Position numbers and translations under genes: made by a program
The notes under the pieces: generated by a model
What the model was told of the DNA's origin: nothing
What the model saw: only the letters and a program-made list of their open reading frames with translations
Database searches by the model: none
Source of the DNA: Xanthomonas floridensis
GTDB taxonomy: Bacteria; Pseudomonadota; Gammaproteobacteria; Xanthomonadales; Xanthomonadaceae
Reading direction: 5' to 3'
Assembly: GCF_001642575.1 (NCBI RefSeq)
Contig: NZ_LXNG01000058.1
Span: 96,179-160,178 of the forward strand
DNA length: 64,000 nt
In this document: positions 44,180 through 52,730 of the stretch, piece by piece
Numbering within the stretch: position 1 is the first letter of the stretch
How the letters are laid out: every line of letters begins with the position of its first letter

Positions 44180-45489
44180 CTCTATCTGGCCGAGATTGCG
44201 CAGCACTGGCAAATGACTCTTATAATCGGCCTGATATGGTTGGATTAAAGAGTCCCGTTATTTCAATTGGAGAGGGTCGATATCAGCGCCTCGAGTATAT
44301 GGATCGCCCATCGGGATATCAGGGGGTCGTCTATCGGAGCGTGGATACTAGGGAGGTAATCGTCGCACACCGCGGTACCGAGCCTGATAGACAGCTCTTG
44401 AAAGATGGCGCTTATGCTGATGGCAGCATGGTGGTGAAGAGTCATAATCCCCAGGTCGACGACGCCATCGAGCTGACACAACGGGCGATCGAGCTGGCGG
44501 AGCATCTAGCGAAGCGTGATGGGCATAAGCCCGAAGTCACTGTCACCGGGCATTCCCTTGGCGGCGGACTGACTCAGGTCACGGCGCACCATTTCGGCTT
44601 GAAGGGACAGACATTCAACGCCTACGGAGCGACGAGCCTGGATCGGCGAATTCCCGAGGGTGGTAACGAGGTAATCAACCACGTAATGGCCGGCGATGCG
44701 GTCAGCGCCGCCAGCCGGCATTACGGGCGCGTGGAGATCTACGCTACGCCGCAAGAGATCGCCACGCTGAAGAGAGCTGATTACGCCAACGACAATGAAG
44801 TGCTGGATGCGCGCCTTTCGTTGTTAGCGGCAGCCAAGCTGGGCGATTCGCACGTCATGCATAACTTTCTCCCCGTCGATGCCGACGGCAAGCCGGATCG
44901 TTCCGTATTGGACGATCCCGCAACACGTCAGCTCGCGCAGCAGTACGCGCCAATGATCGAGAAGTATCGCGGCGACGTCGAAACGCTGCGGGCGGGCTTG
45001 ACGTTGTATTCGCGTGGAATCCCTGGCCTTGTCCGTGATGGGATCGACCAGCTGCGTGGTCCGGTGGAGCCGGGGACCGGGCGTCGGGAAATGGATGCGC
45101 CCAGCTGGCAGCAGCAGATGCAGCAACTTCAGCAAGACCGCGAGCGCAGCCATGCGCCACAGACCTGGCAGGTGCCGCTCAAGCAGGATGCGCAGGAAGT
45201 GCGCGCGGCGTCGCCGACACACGGCGGCAAGCCGTCCTTATTGCAGGACGACCCCAGCGTTTTTCTGGACCGCATGTTGGCCGCCGCACAGAGCGGCGAT
45301 CGTGATCAGTTCCGTCAGATGACGCAGACCCTAGCCAATGAGCCACCTGGTCGCGCACTGCGCGCCGAGGCCTTGGAGACAGTGAATCAGCAGGAACAGC
45401 AGGCGGCCCAGCAGGCGGTGCAGGCACAGCGGCAACAGGCCGAGTCGCAACAGCAAGAGCCCATGCGCATCGGTGCGCGCAGCCTGTAG
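44176..45489 (+). CDS. Class-3 lipase, probable secreted antibacterial effector
   Basis: A 437-residue alpha/beta hydrolase. The nucleophile motif is GHSLG (Ser127), the oxyanion segment AHRGTEP (64-70), and AGDAV and SHVMHN (about 172-176 and 225-230) could give the Asp and His. No signal peptide is present. The C-terminal 85 residues are Gln-rich (AETVNQQEQQAAQQ-type) and resemble the tails of Xanthomonas VirD4-dependent (XVIPCD) effectors, but I do not see the GLxRIDHVV core, so T4SS delivery is only likely. The GTG start has AGGAAGGA upstream and overlaps the lipoprotein stop. It probably attacks membrane phospholipids of competitors. Confidence 0.7.
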   Translation: MTLSGRDCAALANDSYNRPDMVGLKSPVISIGEGRYQRLEYMDRPSGYQGVVYRSVDTREVIVAHRGTEPDRQLLKDGAYADGSMVVKSHNPQVDDAIELTQRAIELAEHLAKRDGHKPEVTVTGHSLGGGLTQVTAHHFGLKGQTFNAYGATSLDRRIPEGGNEVINHVMAGDAVSAASRHYGRVEIYATPQEIATLKRADYANDNEVLDARLSLLAAAKLGDSHVMHNFLPVDADGKPDRSVLDDPATRQLAQQYAPMIEKYRGDVETLRAGLTLYSRGIPGLVRDGIDQLRGPVEPGTGRREMDAPSWQQQMQQLQQDRERSHAPQTWQVPLKQDAQEVRAASPTHGGKPSLLQDDPSVFLDRMLAAAQSGDRDQFRQMTQTLANEPPGRALRAEALETVNQQEQQAAQQAVQAQRQQAESQQQEPMRIGARSL

Positions 45490-45518
45490 CCGTCATCAAC
45501 AGGAAGACAGGACGCACG

Positions 45519-46088
45519 ATGGACGCACAAGACCCAATGGCGCTGGTCAGCAAAGCCGCCATACTGATGGAACAGTTCGAGCGCCGATGCGGCGAATTGG
45601 AGCAGCTGCAGCGCCGGCTTGCGCAGCAGTTGGAACAGGTGGCCCAGTCGCTGCCAAACGTAGTGACGCGCTCAGCCGAACAAACGTTGCAGCGCGTGCC
45701 CGATACGCTGATTCGGAGCATCCAGCAGGGAATGGACCAACCCGTTGCCGGTTTCGAAAAGCGGCTGCAGCAGGCCGGTGGTTTGATCGGCGAGGGTGCG
45801 CAGTCGCTGGCCGATCAACTCAAGCGCGTCGAGCGCGGGCAGCGCCTGCTGTTGTGGAAAGGTGCTGCGATTGTCCTGGGAAGTCTGCTGCTGTTGCTGG
45901 GTGGTGGTGGATGGTTGTTGAGCCAGTACCGCCAGGAGATCAACGACAATCAGTTGCGTGCGGAGTTGCTGCGCGCTTACAACGCCGCCGACGTGACATT
46001 GTGTGGCGGGCAGTTATGCGCCAATGTAGAAACCAAGGGCGCAGCCTATGGTGATCGTCGGCAGTATCGGCTCGTCAAGCCGCGCTGA
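45519..46088 (+). CDS. Coiled-coil membrane protein downstream of the lipase
   Basis: A 189-residue protein. Residues 10-50 are heptad-like (LVSKAAILMEQFERRCGELE, LQRRLAQQLEQV), residues 70-108 are again helical, and residues 110-130 form one membrane segment (LLLWKGAAIVLGSLLLLLGG) with a short C-terminal tail containing two Cys (LCGGQLC). AGGAAG precedes the ATG. Similar genes are annotated as relaxation (MobB/MbeB-like) proteins, but that name is weak evidence of function. It lies 29 bases after the effector and is probably co-transcribed. Its role, perhaps effector delivery or extra protection, is unknown. Confidence 0.65.
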   Translation: MDAQDPMALVSKAAILMEQFERRCGELEQLQRRLAQQLEQVAQSLPNVVTRSAEQTLQRVPDTLIRSIQQGMDQPVAGFEKRLQQAGGLIGEGAQSLADQLKRVERGQRLLLWKGAAIVLGSLLLLLGGGGWLLSQYRQEINDNQLRAELLRAYNAADVTLCGGQLCANVETKGAAYGDRRQYRLVKPR

Positions 46089-46217
46089 GGTGGGCGGTAA
46101 GCTGGCATGCATTGCTCATGGCAACCCCTGGTCGCTGCGATCCGGTAAATCAAATCCTGAAAGCGCAGGGCATGCGCATGCGCCTTGTCAACGGCGCGCA
46201 GTGGAGAGTATCCGTCA

Positions 46218-47912
46218 TCACGATGCCGGCACGTTCAACGCCCGATACGGCGGGGTGGACATCACCATCTCGGCCAGCGAATAGGCCAGCTCGCGCTCGG
46301 CCAGCACGGCGCCGTCGGCACCATGGTCGAGCAGATGCTTGACCTCGGTGTCGCTGTGCGCGCGCGCCAGCAGGGTCAGCGACGGGTTGATCGCGCGCAG
46401 CTTGGCCAGCGCTTCGCCCGCTTCCAGCGGCTGAGGGATCGCCAGGATCGCGATCTTGGCGTGCTCCGGGCGTGCCTCGGCCAGCACCCGGTCGGCAGCG
46501 GCGCTGCCACGGATGCCGGGAATCCCGGCGGCATGCGCCTTGGCCACGTGATCGCCGTTGTCGTCGATCACCAGCACCGGGACGCCGCGGCTGCGCAGCA
46601 GTTGCGCCAGCGCGCTGCCCACGCGGCCATAGCCGATCACGATCGCATGGCCATCGGCGGGCAATGGCGGGCCGGGCGGCAACTCCGGCTCCACTGCAGC
46701 CGGCGCGTCCTGGATCTGCCGCGCCTGCCAGCGGTCCAGCCACGAGAACAGGAACGGGTTGGCCACGATCGACAACAGCGCGCCGGCCAGGATCAGGTCG
46801 CGCCCGGTCTCGGGCAGGATCGCCAGCTGCACGCCCAGCCCGGCCAGGATGAAAGAAAATTCGCCGATCTGCGCCAGGCTGGTGGAAATGGTCAACGCAG
46901 TGCCGGTGGGGTGGCCGAAAGCGCGCACGATCAGGAAGGCGGCCAGCGACTTGCCCACGGTGATGGTCAGGAAGGTCGCCAGCACCTGCCAGGGATGCGC
47001 GATCAGAATCATCGGGTCGAACAACATGCCCACCGACACGAAGAACAGCACCGCGAACGCATCGCGCAGCGGCAGCGAATCGCTGGCGGCCTTGTGGCTG
47101 AGCTCGGATTCCTTGAGCAGCATGCCGGCGAAGAACGCGCCCAGTGCAAACGACACGCCGAACAATTTCGCCGAAACGAAGGCCACGCCCAGCGCAATGC
47201 CGAGTACGGCCAGGGTGAACAATTCGCGCGAGCCGGTGGCTGCCACCTTTTCCAGCGACCACGGAATCACCCGCCGGCCGATCACCAGCATCGCGGCGAC
47301 AAACGCCACCATCTTGAGCAAGGTCAGACCGAGCGCGGCCAATAACGAGCTGGATTCGCCTGCATGCGCGGTGGGCGCACCGGTACCCAGCACATCCGCT
47401 AGCGCCGGCAACAACACCAACGCCAGCACCATCACCAGGTCTTCGACGATCAGCCAGCCCACTGCGATGCGCCCGCGCTGCGTATCGAGCAGACGGCGTT
47501 CTTCCAGTGCACGCAACAGCACCACGGTGCTGGCCACCGACAATGCCAGGCCGAACACCAGTCCGTGGATCAGCGGCCAGCCCATGCTCCAGGCCAGCGC
47601 CCAGCCGAGCAGGGTGGCCACCACGATCTGCGCCAGCGCACCGGGCACCGCGATCCACTTCACTTCCATCAGGTCTTCGAGCGAGAAGTGCAGGCCCACC
47701 CCGAACATCAGCAACATCACTCCCAGCTCGGACAGCTGGTTGGCCATGGTCTGGTCGGCCACGAAGCCTGGTGTAAACGGCCCGACGCACACGCCGGCCA
47801 GCAGGTAGCCGACCAGCGGCGAGAGCTTCACCTTCTGCGCGAGCGTGCCAAGGATGAAGGCGACCGCGAGGCCGACGGCGATGATGTCGATGAGGCTGGT
47901 GTCGTGATGCAT
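46218..47912 (-). CDS. ybaL: Kef-type cation:proton antiporter, YbaL-like
   Basis: A 564-residue CPA2 antiporter. About twelve membrane segments (1-390) carry LGTLAQKVKLSPLVGYLLAG, VGWLIVEDLVMVLALVLLP (with the ion-binding ED pair) and SLAQIGEFSFILAGLG. A C-terminal RCK/TrkA-N domain starts AIVIGYGRVGSALAQLLRSR and binds nucleotide. Length and order fit E. coli YbaL (558). The start at 47912 is chosen because MHHDTSLIDIIAVGLAVAFI is the normal N-terminus; the frame continues open 53 codons upstream without similarity. It is convergent with the lipase locus. Confidence 0.9.
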   Translation of the reverse strand: MHHDTSLIDIIAVGLAVAFILGTLAQKVKLSPLVGYLLAGVCVGPFTPGFVADQTMANQLSELGVMLLMFGVGLHFSLEDLMEVKWIAVPGALAQIVVATLLGWALAWSMGWPLIHGLVFGLALSVASTVVLLRALEERRLLDTQRGRIAVGWLIVEDLVMVLALVLLPALADVLGTGAPTAHAGESSSLLAALGLTLLKMVAFVAAMLVIGRRVIPWSLEKVAATGSRELFTLAVLGIALGVAFVSAKLFGVSFALGAFFAGMLLKESELSHKAASDSLPLRDAFAVLFFVSVGMLFDPMILIAHPWQVLATFLTITVGKSLAAFLIVRAFGHPTGTALTISTSLAQIGEFSFILAGLGVQLAILPETGRDLILAGALLSIVANPFLFSWLDRWQARQIQDAPAAVEPELPPGPPLPADGHAIVIGYGRVGSALAQLLRSRGVPVLVIDDNGDHVAKAHAAGIPGIRGSAAADRVLAEARPEHAKIAILAIPQPLEAGEALAKLRAINPSLTLLARAHSDTEVKHLLDHGADGAVLAERELAYSLAEMVMSTPPYRALNVPAS

Positions 47913-48658
47913 TCCAATCCGTTGTGAACGTGTCCGGGAGAACGATGAGGGCGTGTCCAGCCAACGGCACTGCGCCGGGCATCGCCTGCGGGCATTGCGT
48001 GAATCGTCGCTGGGGTCCGGCGCGAGGGAGCAGGACCGCATGGTCCGGTTGGCCGGACGCCCATAGTACACAGCGCATGATTAACGCGATGCGACACGCG
48101 ACGCAGCCTGCGTGGTACGCGCGTGGGTGCAGTGCATTGCAGGTGTGCGGTCGGGCAACGCTGCACTGGCGATCGCAGCGGGCATCACCCGCCTGCCGGA
48201 GTTCGCGCGATGGCACGCGGGTGCGCACGTGCAGCGCGCTGTCGCAGGGCTGCGCAACGTCACCAGGCGCAGATCGTGTCTCCAGGCGCAGGCGGATGTG
48301 CATGCGCAAGCGCACGCAATCCCTGCGCGCATATCACGCGTGGTCGTTGCAGCGAAGACCTGAGCCTGTCATGGCCGCAGCCGTTTCCAGCAGATCAGAG
48401 GCGTGCAGATCGCCGGGCGATGGTGTCGCCCATCGCAACGCGTGTGCATGCATGCCCGCCATCCATGCCTTCGATGACGCAATCGCGCCGGCGTGATCCA
48501 TCCATTCAAGTTTGACGACAAGGCTTCGCGCTTGGGCGGTGCGCGTGCGAAACGAGGTCCGACAATGCTGGCGTTGCATCGCGCAAGCGCTCTGCAGACC
48601 TCTCCCACGCCCACGCCATGTCGCGCGTTATGGCGACTAGGCCTCACGAGCCCAGGCC
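47913..48658. other. Gap between ybaL and the cytochrome P450 gene
   Basis: 746 bases without a supported gene. Several overlapping short frames are open on both strands, as is usual at this GC content, but none has a Shine-Dalgarno, a recognisable domain or a signal sequence. Divergent promoters for ybaL and the P450 must lie here; no consensus box was recognised. Confidence 0.4.
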
Positions 48659-49852
48659 ATGCACCTCAGCGATCTTGCAACATCACAGTTCCGCCAGGAT
48701 CCGTATCCCACCTATGCGCGCCTGCGCGCCGAAGGGTCCTTGGTGGAAGTCTCCGAACGCCGGCTGATGACAGGCCATTACCGCGTGGTCGACAGCCTGC
48801 TCAGCGACCGGCGCGTCGGCCGCGATTATCTGGAAAGCATTCGTTTGCGCCACGGCGAGGACGCGCCGGAGATGCCGCTGTTCCAGGGCCTGAGCCGCAT
48901 GTTCCTGATGGCCAATCCGCCCGCGCATACGCGTCAACGTGGATTGATGACGCAGGCCTTCAGTGCACGGCACATGGAATCCATGCGCCAGGTGGCCAGC
49001 GAGACCGCTGCGGATCTGATCGCCGCATTCCGTGCCGATGGCCAGTGCAATCTATTGCGTGACTTCGCGTTTCCGCTGCCGATCAGCATCATCTGCCGCA
49101 TGCTGGACATCGATCCTGCCGACGCTGTCATGTTGGGCGATGCAACCAGTGCGCTGGCAAAGGCCTTCGACCCGACCCTGATCCGCGAAGAGTTCGAGGT
49201 CACCACGGCGGCCTATCTGCAGCTGGAAAGCTACTTCCACGAGGTCATCGAACAGCGGCGCAGCAGCGACGGTGATGACCTGATCTCGCGTTTCATCCGC
49301 GCAGAAAGCGACGGGCATCGCCTGAGCACGGACGAAATTGTCTCCAACGTGATCCTGCTGTTCTTTGCCGGCCACGAAACCACCTCCAACATGATCTGCA
49401 ATGCGCTGATCGCCCTGCACAGGCATCCCGCGCAGTTGGCGATGCTCAGGGCCGATCCGGCATTGCTTCCCAATGCAGTGCTCGAATGCATGCGCTACGA
49501 CAGCTCGGTGCAGATGGTCACGCGCTCGGTATTGCAGGAGTTCGAGATCGATGGCGTGCCGCTACGGGAAGGCGCGCTGGTGTATCTGATTCTCGGTGCC
49601 GCCAATCACGATGCCTTGCAGTTCACCGATCCGCATCTGCTGGATCTGCGGCGGCAGCAGGGACGCGCGCTGTCCTTCGGTGGAGGCATCCACCACTGCC
49701 TGGGCAACCGGCTTGCGTTGATCGAGATGGAGGCCGCGCTGGCGGCGTTGCTCGAGCATCTGCCAGGGCTGCGCCTGGAGCGGCTCGATGCATTGACCTG
49801 GAACGACCGGTCCAATCTGCGTGGCGTGGATGCCTTGCCGGTCTCCTGGTGA
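48659..49852 (+). CDS. Cytochrome P450
   Basis: A 397-residue soluble bacterial P450. The heme-ligand loop is FGGGIHHCLGNRLA (Cys near 345), the I-helix oxygen-activation motif is FAGHETTSN, the K-helix ExxR is ECMR, and PPAHTRQRGLMTQAFSARH marks the C-helix region. The substrate is unknown. No ferredoxin or reductase gene is adjacent. It is convergent with a receptor gene 141 bases on. Neighbouring receptors might bring in its substrate, but that is speculation. Confidence 0.93.
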   Translation: MHLSDLATSQFRQDPYPTYARLRAEGSLVEVSERRLMTGHYRVVDSLLSDRRVGRDYLESIRLRHGEDAPEMPLFQGLSRMFLMANPPAHTRQRGLMTQAFSARHMESMRQVASETAADLIAAFRADGQCNLLRDFAFPLPISIICRMLDIDPADAVMLGDATSALAKAFDPTLIREEFEVTTAAYLQLESYFHEVIEQRRSSDGDDLISRFIRAESDGHRLSTDEIVSNVILLFFAGHETTSNMICNALIALHRHPAQLAMLRADPALLPNAVLECMRYDSSVQMVTRSVLQEFEIDGVPLREGALVYLILGAANHDALQFTDPHLLDLRRQQGRALSFGGGIHHCLGNRLALIEMEAALAALLEHLPGLRLERLDALTWNDRSNLRGVDALPVSW

Positions 49853-49993
49853 GGCACCACCGGCCGCGCTGCCGGCATCGCGCGCGCGCCGGCGTCTGAC
49901 CCAGCAGCGGGCGGGCATCGCCGATATTGCAGCGATGCCCGCGCCATGCCTGCGCCGATCGCGGTCGATCAGCACAGGCAGCCTGGCTGCCGA

Positions 49994-52393
49994 TCAGAAC
50001 CGGTAGGTCACCCGGCCATACCAGTAGCGGCCGTTGAAGCCGAACGGCGACAGCGACGAGTACTGCAGGCCGCCGGCGCGGTCGTCGTAGGCGGTGGTCA
50101 GCTGCGCCTTGGTCGGATACTGGTTGGTGAGGTTGTCCGCGCCCACGGTGAAGGTGAAGGCGTTCCAGGTCTGGCTGGCAGCCAGGTTCAATAGCCAGCG
50201 CGCGTCGTAGGTCTGGTCCTGGCTGCCATCGGCCGGGTCGCTGATGCGCTTGATCGCGCCATAGCGGGTGGCGTTGAGGTTGAGCGCAAAGCCGCCGATC
50301 GACCAATCCGCGCCGGCCATGTACTTGGTCCGCGGCGTGGCATCGGTGAGCAGGCCCTGGCTGGCGCGGCCGAAGTTGGGGTTGGACAACTCCAGGATGG
50401 TGGTCTTGTTGTAGTTGGCGCTGGCGCTCAGGTTGAGCTTGCCGTAGCTGCCCAGGTCGGCCTGGTAGCTGTTGATCCAGTCCACACCGCGCGTGCGGCT
50501 GGTGGCGCCGTTGACGAAGAACTGCACCGCCGCCACCTGGCCAATCGGCTGCGCCAGCTGCAGCTGGTCCGAATACAGGATCTGGTCCCAGATGCGGATC
50601 TGGTAGACGTCCAGGCTGGAGGTGAAGTTGGCGGTAGGCTGCCACACGCCGCCCAGGCCGTAGTTGGTGGATTTTTCCGGGCTCAGCGGGCGGGCCCCCA
50701 GGGCGACGGCTACCGGGTCGGAGGTACGGTAGGTACCAACCTGCACCAGCTCGCCGTCCTGGATCAGCGTCACCACCGAGGCGTAGTTCTGCTGCGCCAG
50801 TGACGGCGCGCGAAAGCCGTTGGAGATGGTGGCGCGCAGCGCGAACGTGTCGGTGAAGGCATAGCGCGCCGATAGCTTGCCCGAGCGGGTGGAGCCGGCA
50901 TCGCTGTAGTTTTCGAAGCGGCCTGCAATACCGCCGGAGAGCTTGTCGGTCAGATCCGCTTCCAGGTTGGCATACACCGCGTTGCTGTGGCGGCCAAACC
51001 TGCCGGCCACCGAGGGCTCCAGGCCGGAGAACACCTGCGCGCCGCCGGGGTAGGGCGCGCCGGTATCGGGGTTGATGGTGTTGGGATCGAAGAAGTACGA
51101 GGCCGGCGAGCCGGCGGTGATCTCATAGCGGTCCTGGCGGTGCTCGGCACCGAAGGCGACGTTGACCGGATACGCCAGGCCCCAGTCGAAGGACTTGTTG
51201 ATATCCAGATTGACCACACCCTGCTCGGTCTCGAAGCCGCCGGAATTGAAGCTGGTCGGAGAGCTGCCGGTGGTCCAGTACAGATTGGTGTTGATGCTGT
51301 CGAGAATGTTGAAGCTCATGTCGTTCTTGCCGTAGGTGGCCGACACGTCCCAGTTCCATTCGCCCGCGGTGGTGCCCTTCAGCCCCAGCACCGCCGAGCG
51401 GTCGTTGACCGGGTTGTAGATTTGCGGGAGGAAGCCATTCGGATACACCGCCTGCACGTTGCGGCTGGTGTTGTCGTAGGCGCGGTAATAGCCGTTGGAG
51501 GTGACCTCGCGCCGGCTTGCGCTGACATGGCCGTAGAGCTCCACATTCGGCGAGAAGTCGTAGCCGAAGGCCGCCAGCCCCTGGTAGAAGGTCGAATCCG
51601 GATCGCCGTGGCGCTGGTAGGGCACGCCACTGGGATTGGCCGCACCGGCGATGGTGGTGGCGCGGTTGGTGTTCTCGCTGCGATTGGTGTCCATGGTGTT
51701 CTGGTAGTTCCAGGACAGCCGCACCCAGCCCGGCGCCGTATCGCCACCGGCGCCGCCGAACGGCAATCCGATCGAGCCGTCGATACCGTTCTGCGCGCCA
51801 TCGCCCTTGTCCATGAGGCCGCCGTTGATCGAAACGCTGTTGCTGCCCGCATCGGCGCCATGCTTGAGCACGATGTTGACCACGCCGGCGATGGCATCGG
51901 AGCCGTACTGCGCCGACGCGCCGTCGCGCAGCACTTCGATGCGCGCAATTGCCGACATCGGCAGCGAGTTCAGATCGGCCGGCGCCGAGCCGCGGCCCAC
52001 GTACGGGTTGTAGTTGATCAGCGAAGAGGTGTGATAGCGCTTGCCGTCCACCAGCACCAGCACCGCATCCGGTGACAGACCGCGCAACGTGGCCGGGCGT
52101 GCGGCATCGTTACCGTCGGAAATCGCCGGGCGCGGGAAATTCAGCGACGGCAGCAGCTTGCCCAGCGCGGTGGCGATGTCGGTCGCGCCGGTGGCCTGCA
52201 GCGACTGCTCGGTGATGATGTCGATCGGCGATTCGGATTCGGCCACGGTGCGGTCGCTGACGCGCGTACCGGTGACGATCAGGGTGTCCAGGGTCTTCTG
52301 CGGCTGGGTCGATTGCGACTGCGCACTGGCAGCGAAGGAACAGACGGTGAGTGCGACTGAAATCGCCAGCGAGAGTGCGTTGGAGGTGTGCAT
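49994..52393 (-). CDS. TonB-dependent receptor, tandem paralogue A
   Basis: A 799-residue receptor: signal peptide (ISVALTVCSFAASAQ), TonB box LDTLIVTGTRVSDRTVAESE, plug with LPSLNFPRPAISDG, TLRGLSPDAVLVLVDGKRYH and IEVLRDGASAQYGSDAIAGV, and a barrel ending WYGRVTYRF. The start is placed at 52393; a TTG three codons earlier is possible. It shares the plug signature and C-terminal SPFGFNG segment with the receptors at 52731 and 56392, so the three arose by duplication. A G9 homopolymer lies 56 bases upstream of the start. Ligand unknown. Confidence 0.93.
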   Translation of the reverse strand: MHTSNALSLAISVALTVCSFAASAQSQSTQPQKTLDTLIVTGTRVSDRTVAESESPIDIITEQSLQATGATDIATALGKLLPSLNFPRPAISDGNDAARPATLRGLSPDAVLVLVDGKRYHTSSLINYNPYVGRGSAPADLNSLPMSAIARIEVLRDGASAQYGSDAIAGVVNIVLKHGADAGSNSVSINGGLMDKGDGAQNGIDGSIGLPFGGAGGDTAPGWVRLSWNYQNTMDTNRSENTNRATTIAGAANPSGVPYQRHGDPDSTFYQGLAAFGYDFSPNVELYGHVSASRREVTSNGYYRAYDNTSRNVQAVYPNGFLPQIYNPVNDRSAVLGLKGTTAGEWNWDVSATYGKNDMSFNILDSINTNLYWTTGSSPTSFNSGGFETEQGVVNLDINKSFDWGLAYPVNVAFGAEHRQDRYEITAGSPASYFFDPNTINPDTGAPYPGGAQVFSGLEPSVAGRFGRHSNAVYANLEADLTDKLSGGIAGRFENYSDAGSTRSGKLSARYAFTDTFALRATISNGFRAPSLAQQNYASVVTLIQDGELVQVGTYRTSDPVAVALGARPLSPEKSTNYGLGGVWQPTANFTSSLDVYQIRIWDQILYSDQLQLAQPIGQVAAVQFFVNGATSRTRGVDWINSYQADLGSYGKLNLSASANYNKTTILELSNPNFGRASQGLLTDATPRTKYMAGADWSIGGFALNLNATRYGAIKRISDPADGSQDQTYDARWLLNLAASQTWNAFTFTVGADNLTNQYPTKAQLTTAYDDRAGGLQYSSLSPFGFNGRYWYGRVTYRF

Positions 52394-52448
52394 GGGAATC
52401 AAGGCTCAAAGGGGACGATGGACGCAGCGACGAGGCACGGGTGATGCC

Positions 52449-52457
52449 GGGGGGGGG
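52449..52457. repeat. G9 homopolymer upstream of receptor paralogue A
   Basis: Nine consecutive G on the plus strand (C9 on the coding strand), 56-64 bases before the receptor start at 52393. Tracts of this length are prone to slippage, and this one lies in the promoter/leader region of a surface protein. Confidence 0.9.
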
Positions 52458-52697
52458 AATGCAACTGCGTAGGGGGAATCGGTCATGCCTGCGCGCCGGA
52501 TGCTTCCGGGGTGCGGAATCGCGTGCGCGAAGATGACAGCAATCGGCAGGGCGCGATGTGGCGCCTTGCGCAGTTTGCTGAGCGCGTCCTTGCTGAAGCG
52601 GTGCAGCGGCGCCTCGGTCAGGCAGGCCCGCGCAGGTGCGCGAGCAGCCAGAAGACGTGACGTCGTCAGGAGGGACTGATGCGTTGCCGCACCATGC

Positions 52698-52725
52698 CTG
52701 CGCCGGTCGTTGCCGACCGGCGCAG
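52698..52725 (-). terminator. Strong hairpin after receptor paralogue B
   Basis: A perfect 12-base-pair stem, CTGCGCCGGTCG / CGACCGGCGCAG, with a 4-base loop, lies five bases beyond the stop of the receptor gene at 52731 (minus strand). No T-tract follows, so it may stabilise the mRNA 3' end or act as a non-canonical terminator. The rest of the 337-base gap (52394-52730) holds only the G9 tract and nothing else recognised. Confidence 0.6.
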
Positions 52726-52730
52726 GGGAC

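Noticed and set aside
42880..46100. Prophage or integrative element around the AT-richer lipase island
   Set aside because: No integrase, phage structural gene, tRNA target or flanking direct repeat was found; only the effector genes are compositionally distinct.
47913..48658. Short open frames between ybaL and the P450 gene
   Set aside because: All overlap each other in several frames, with no start signals or domains.
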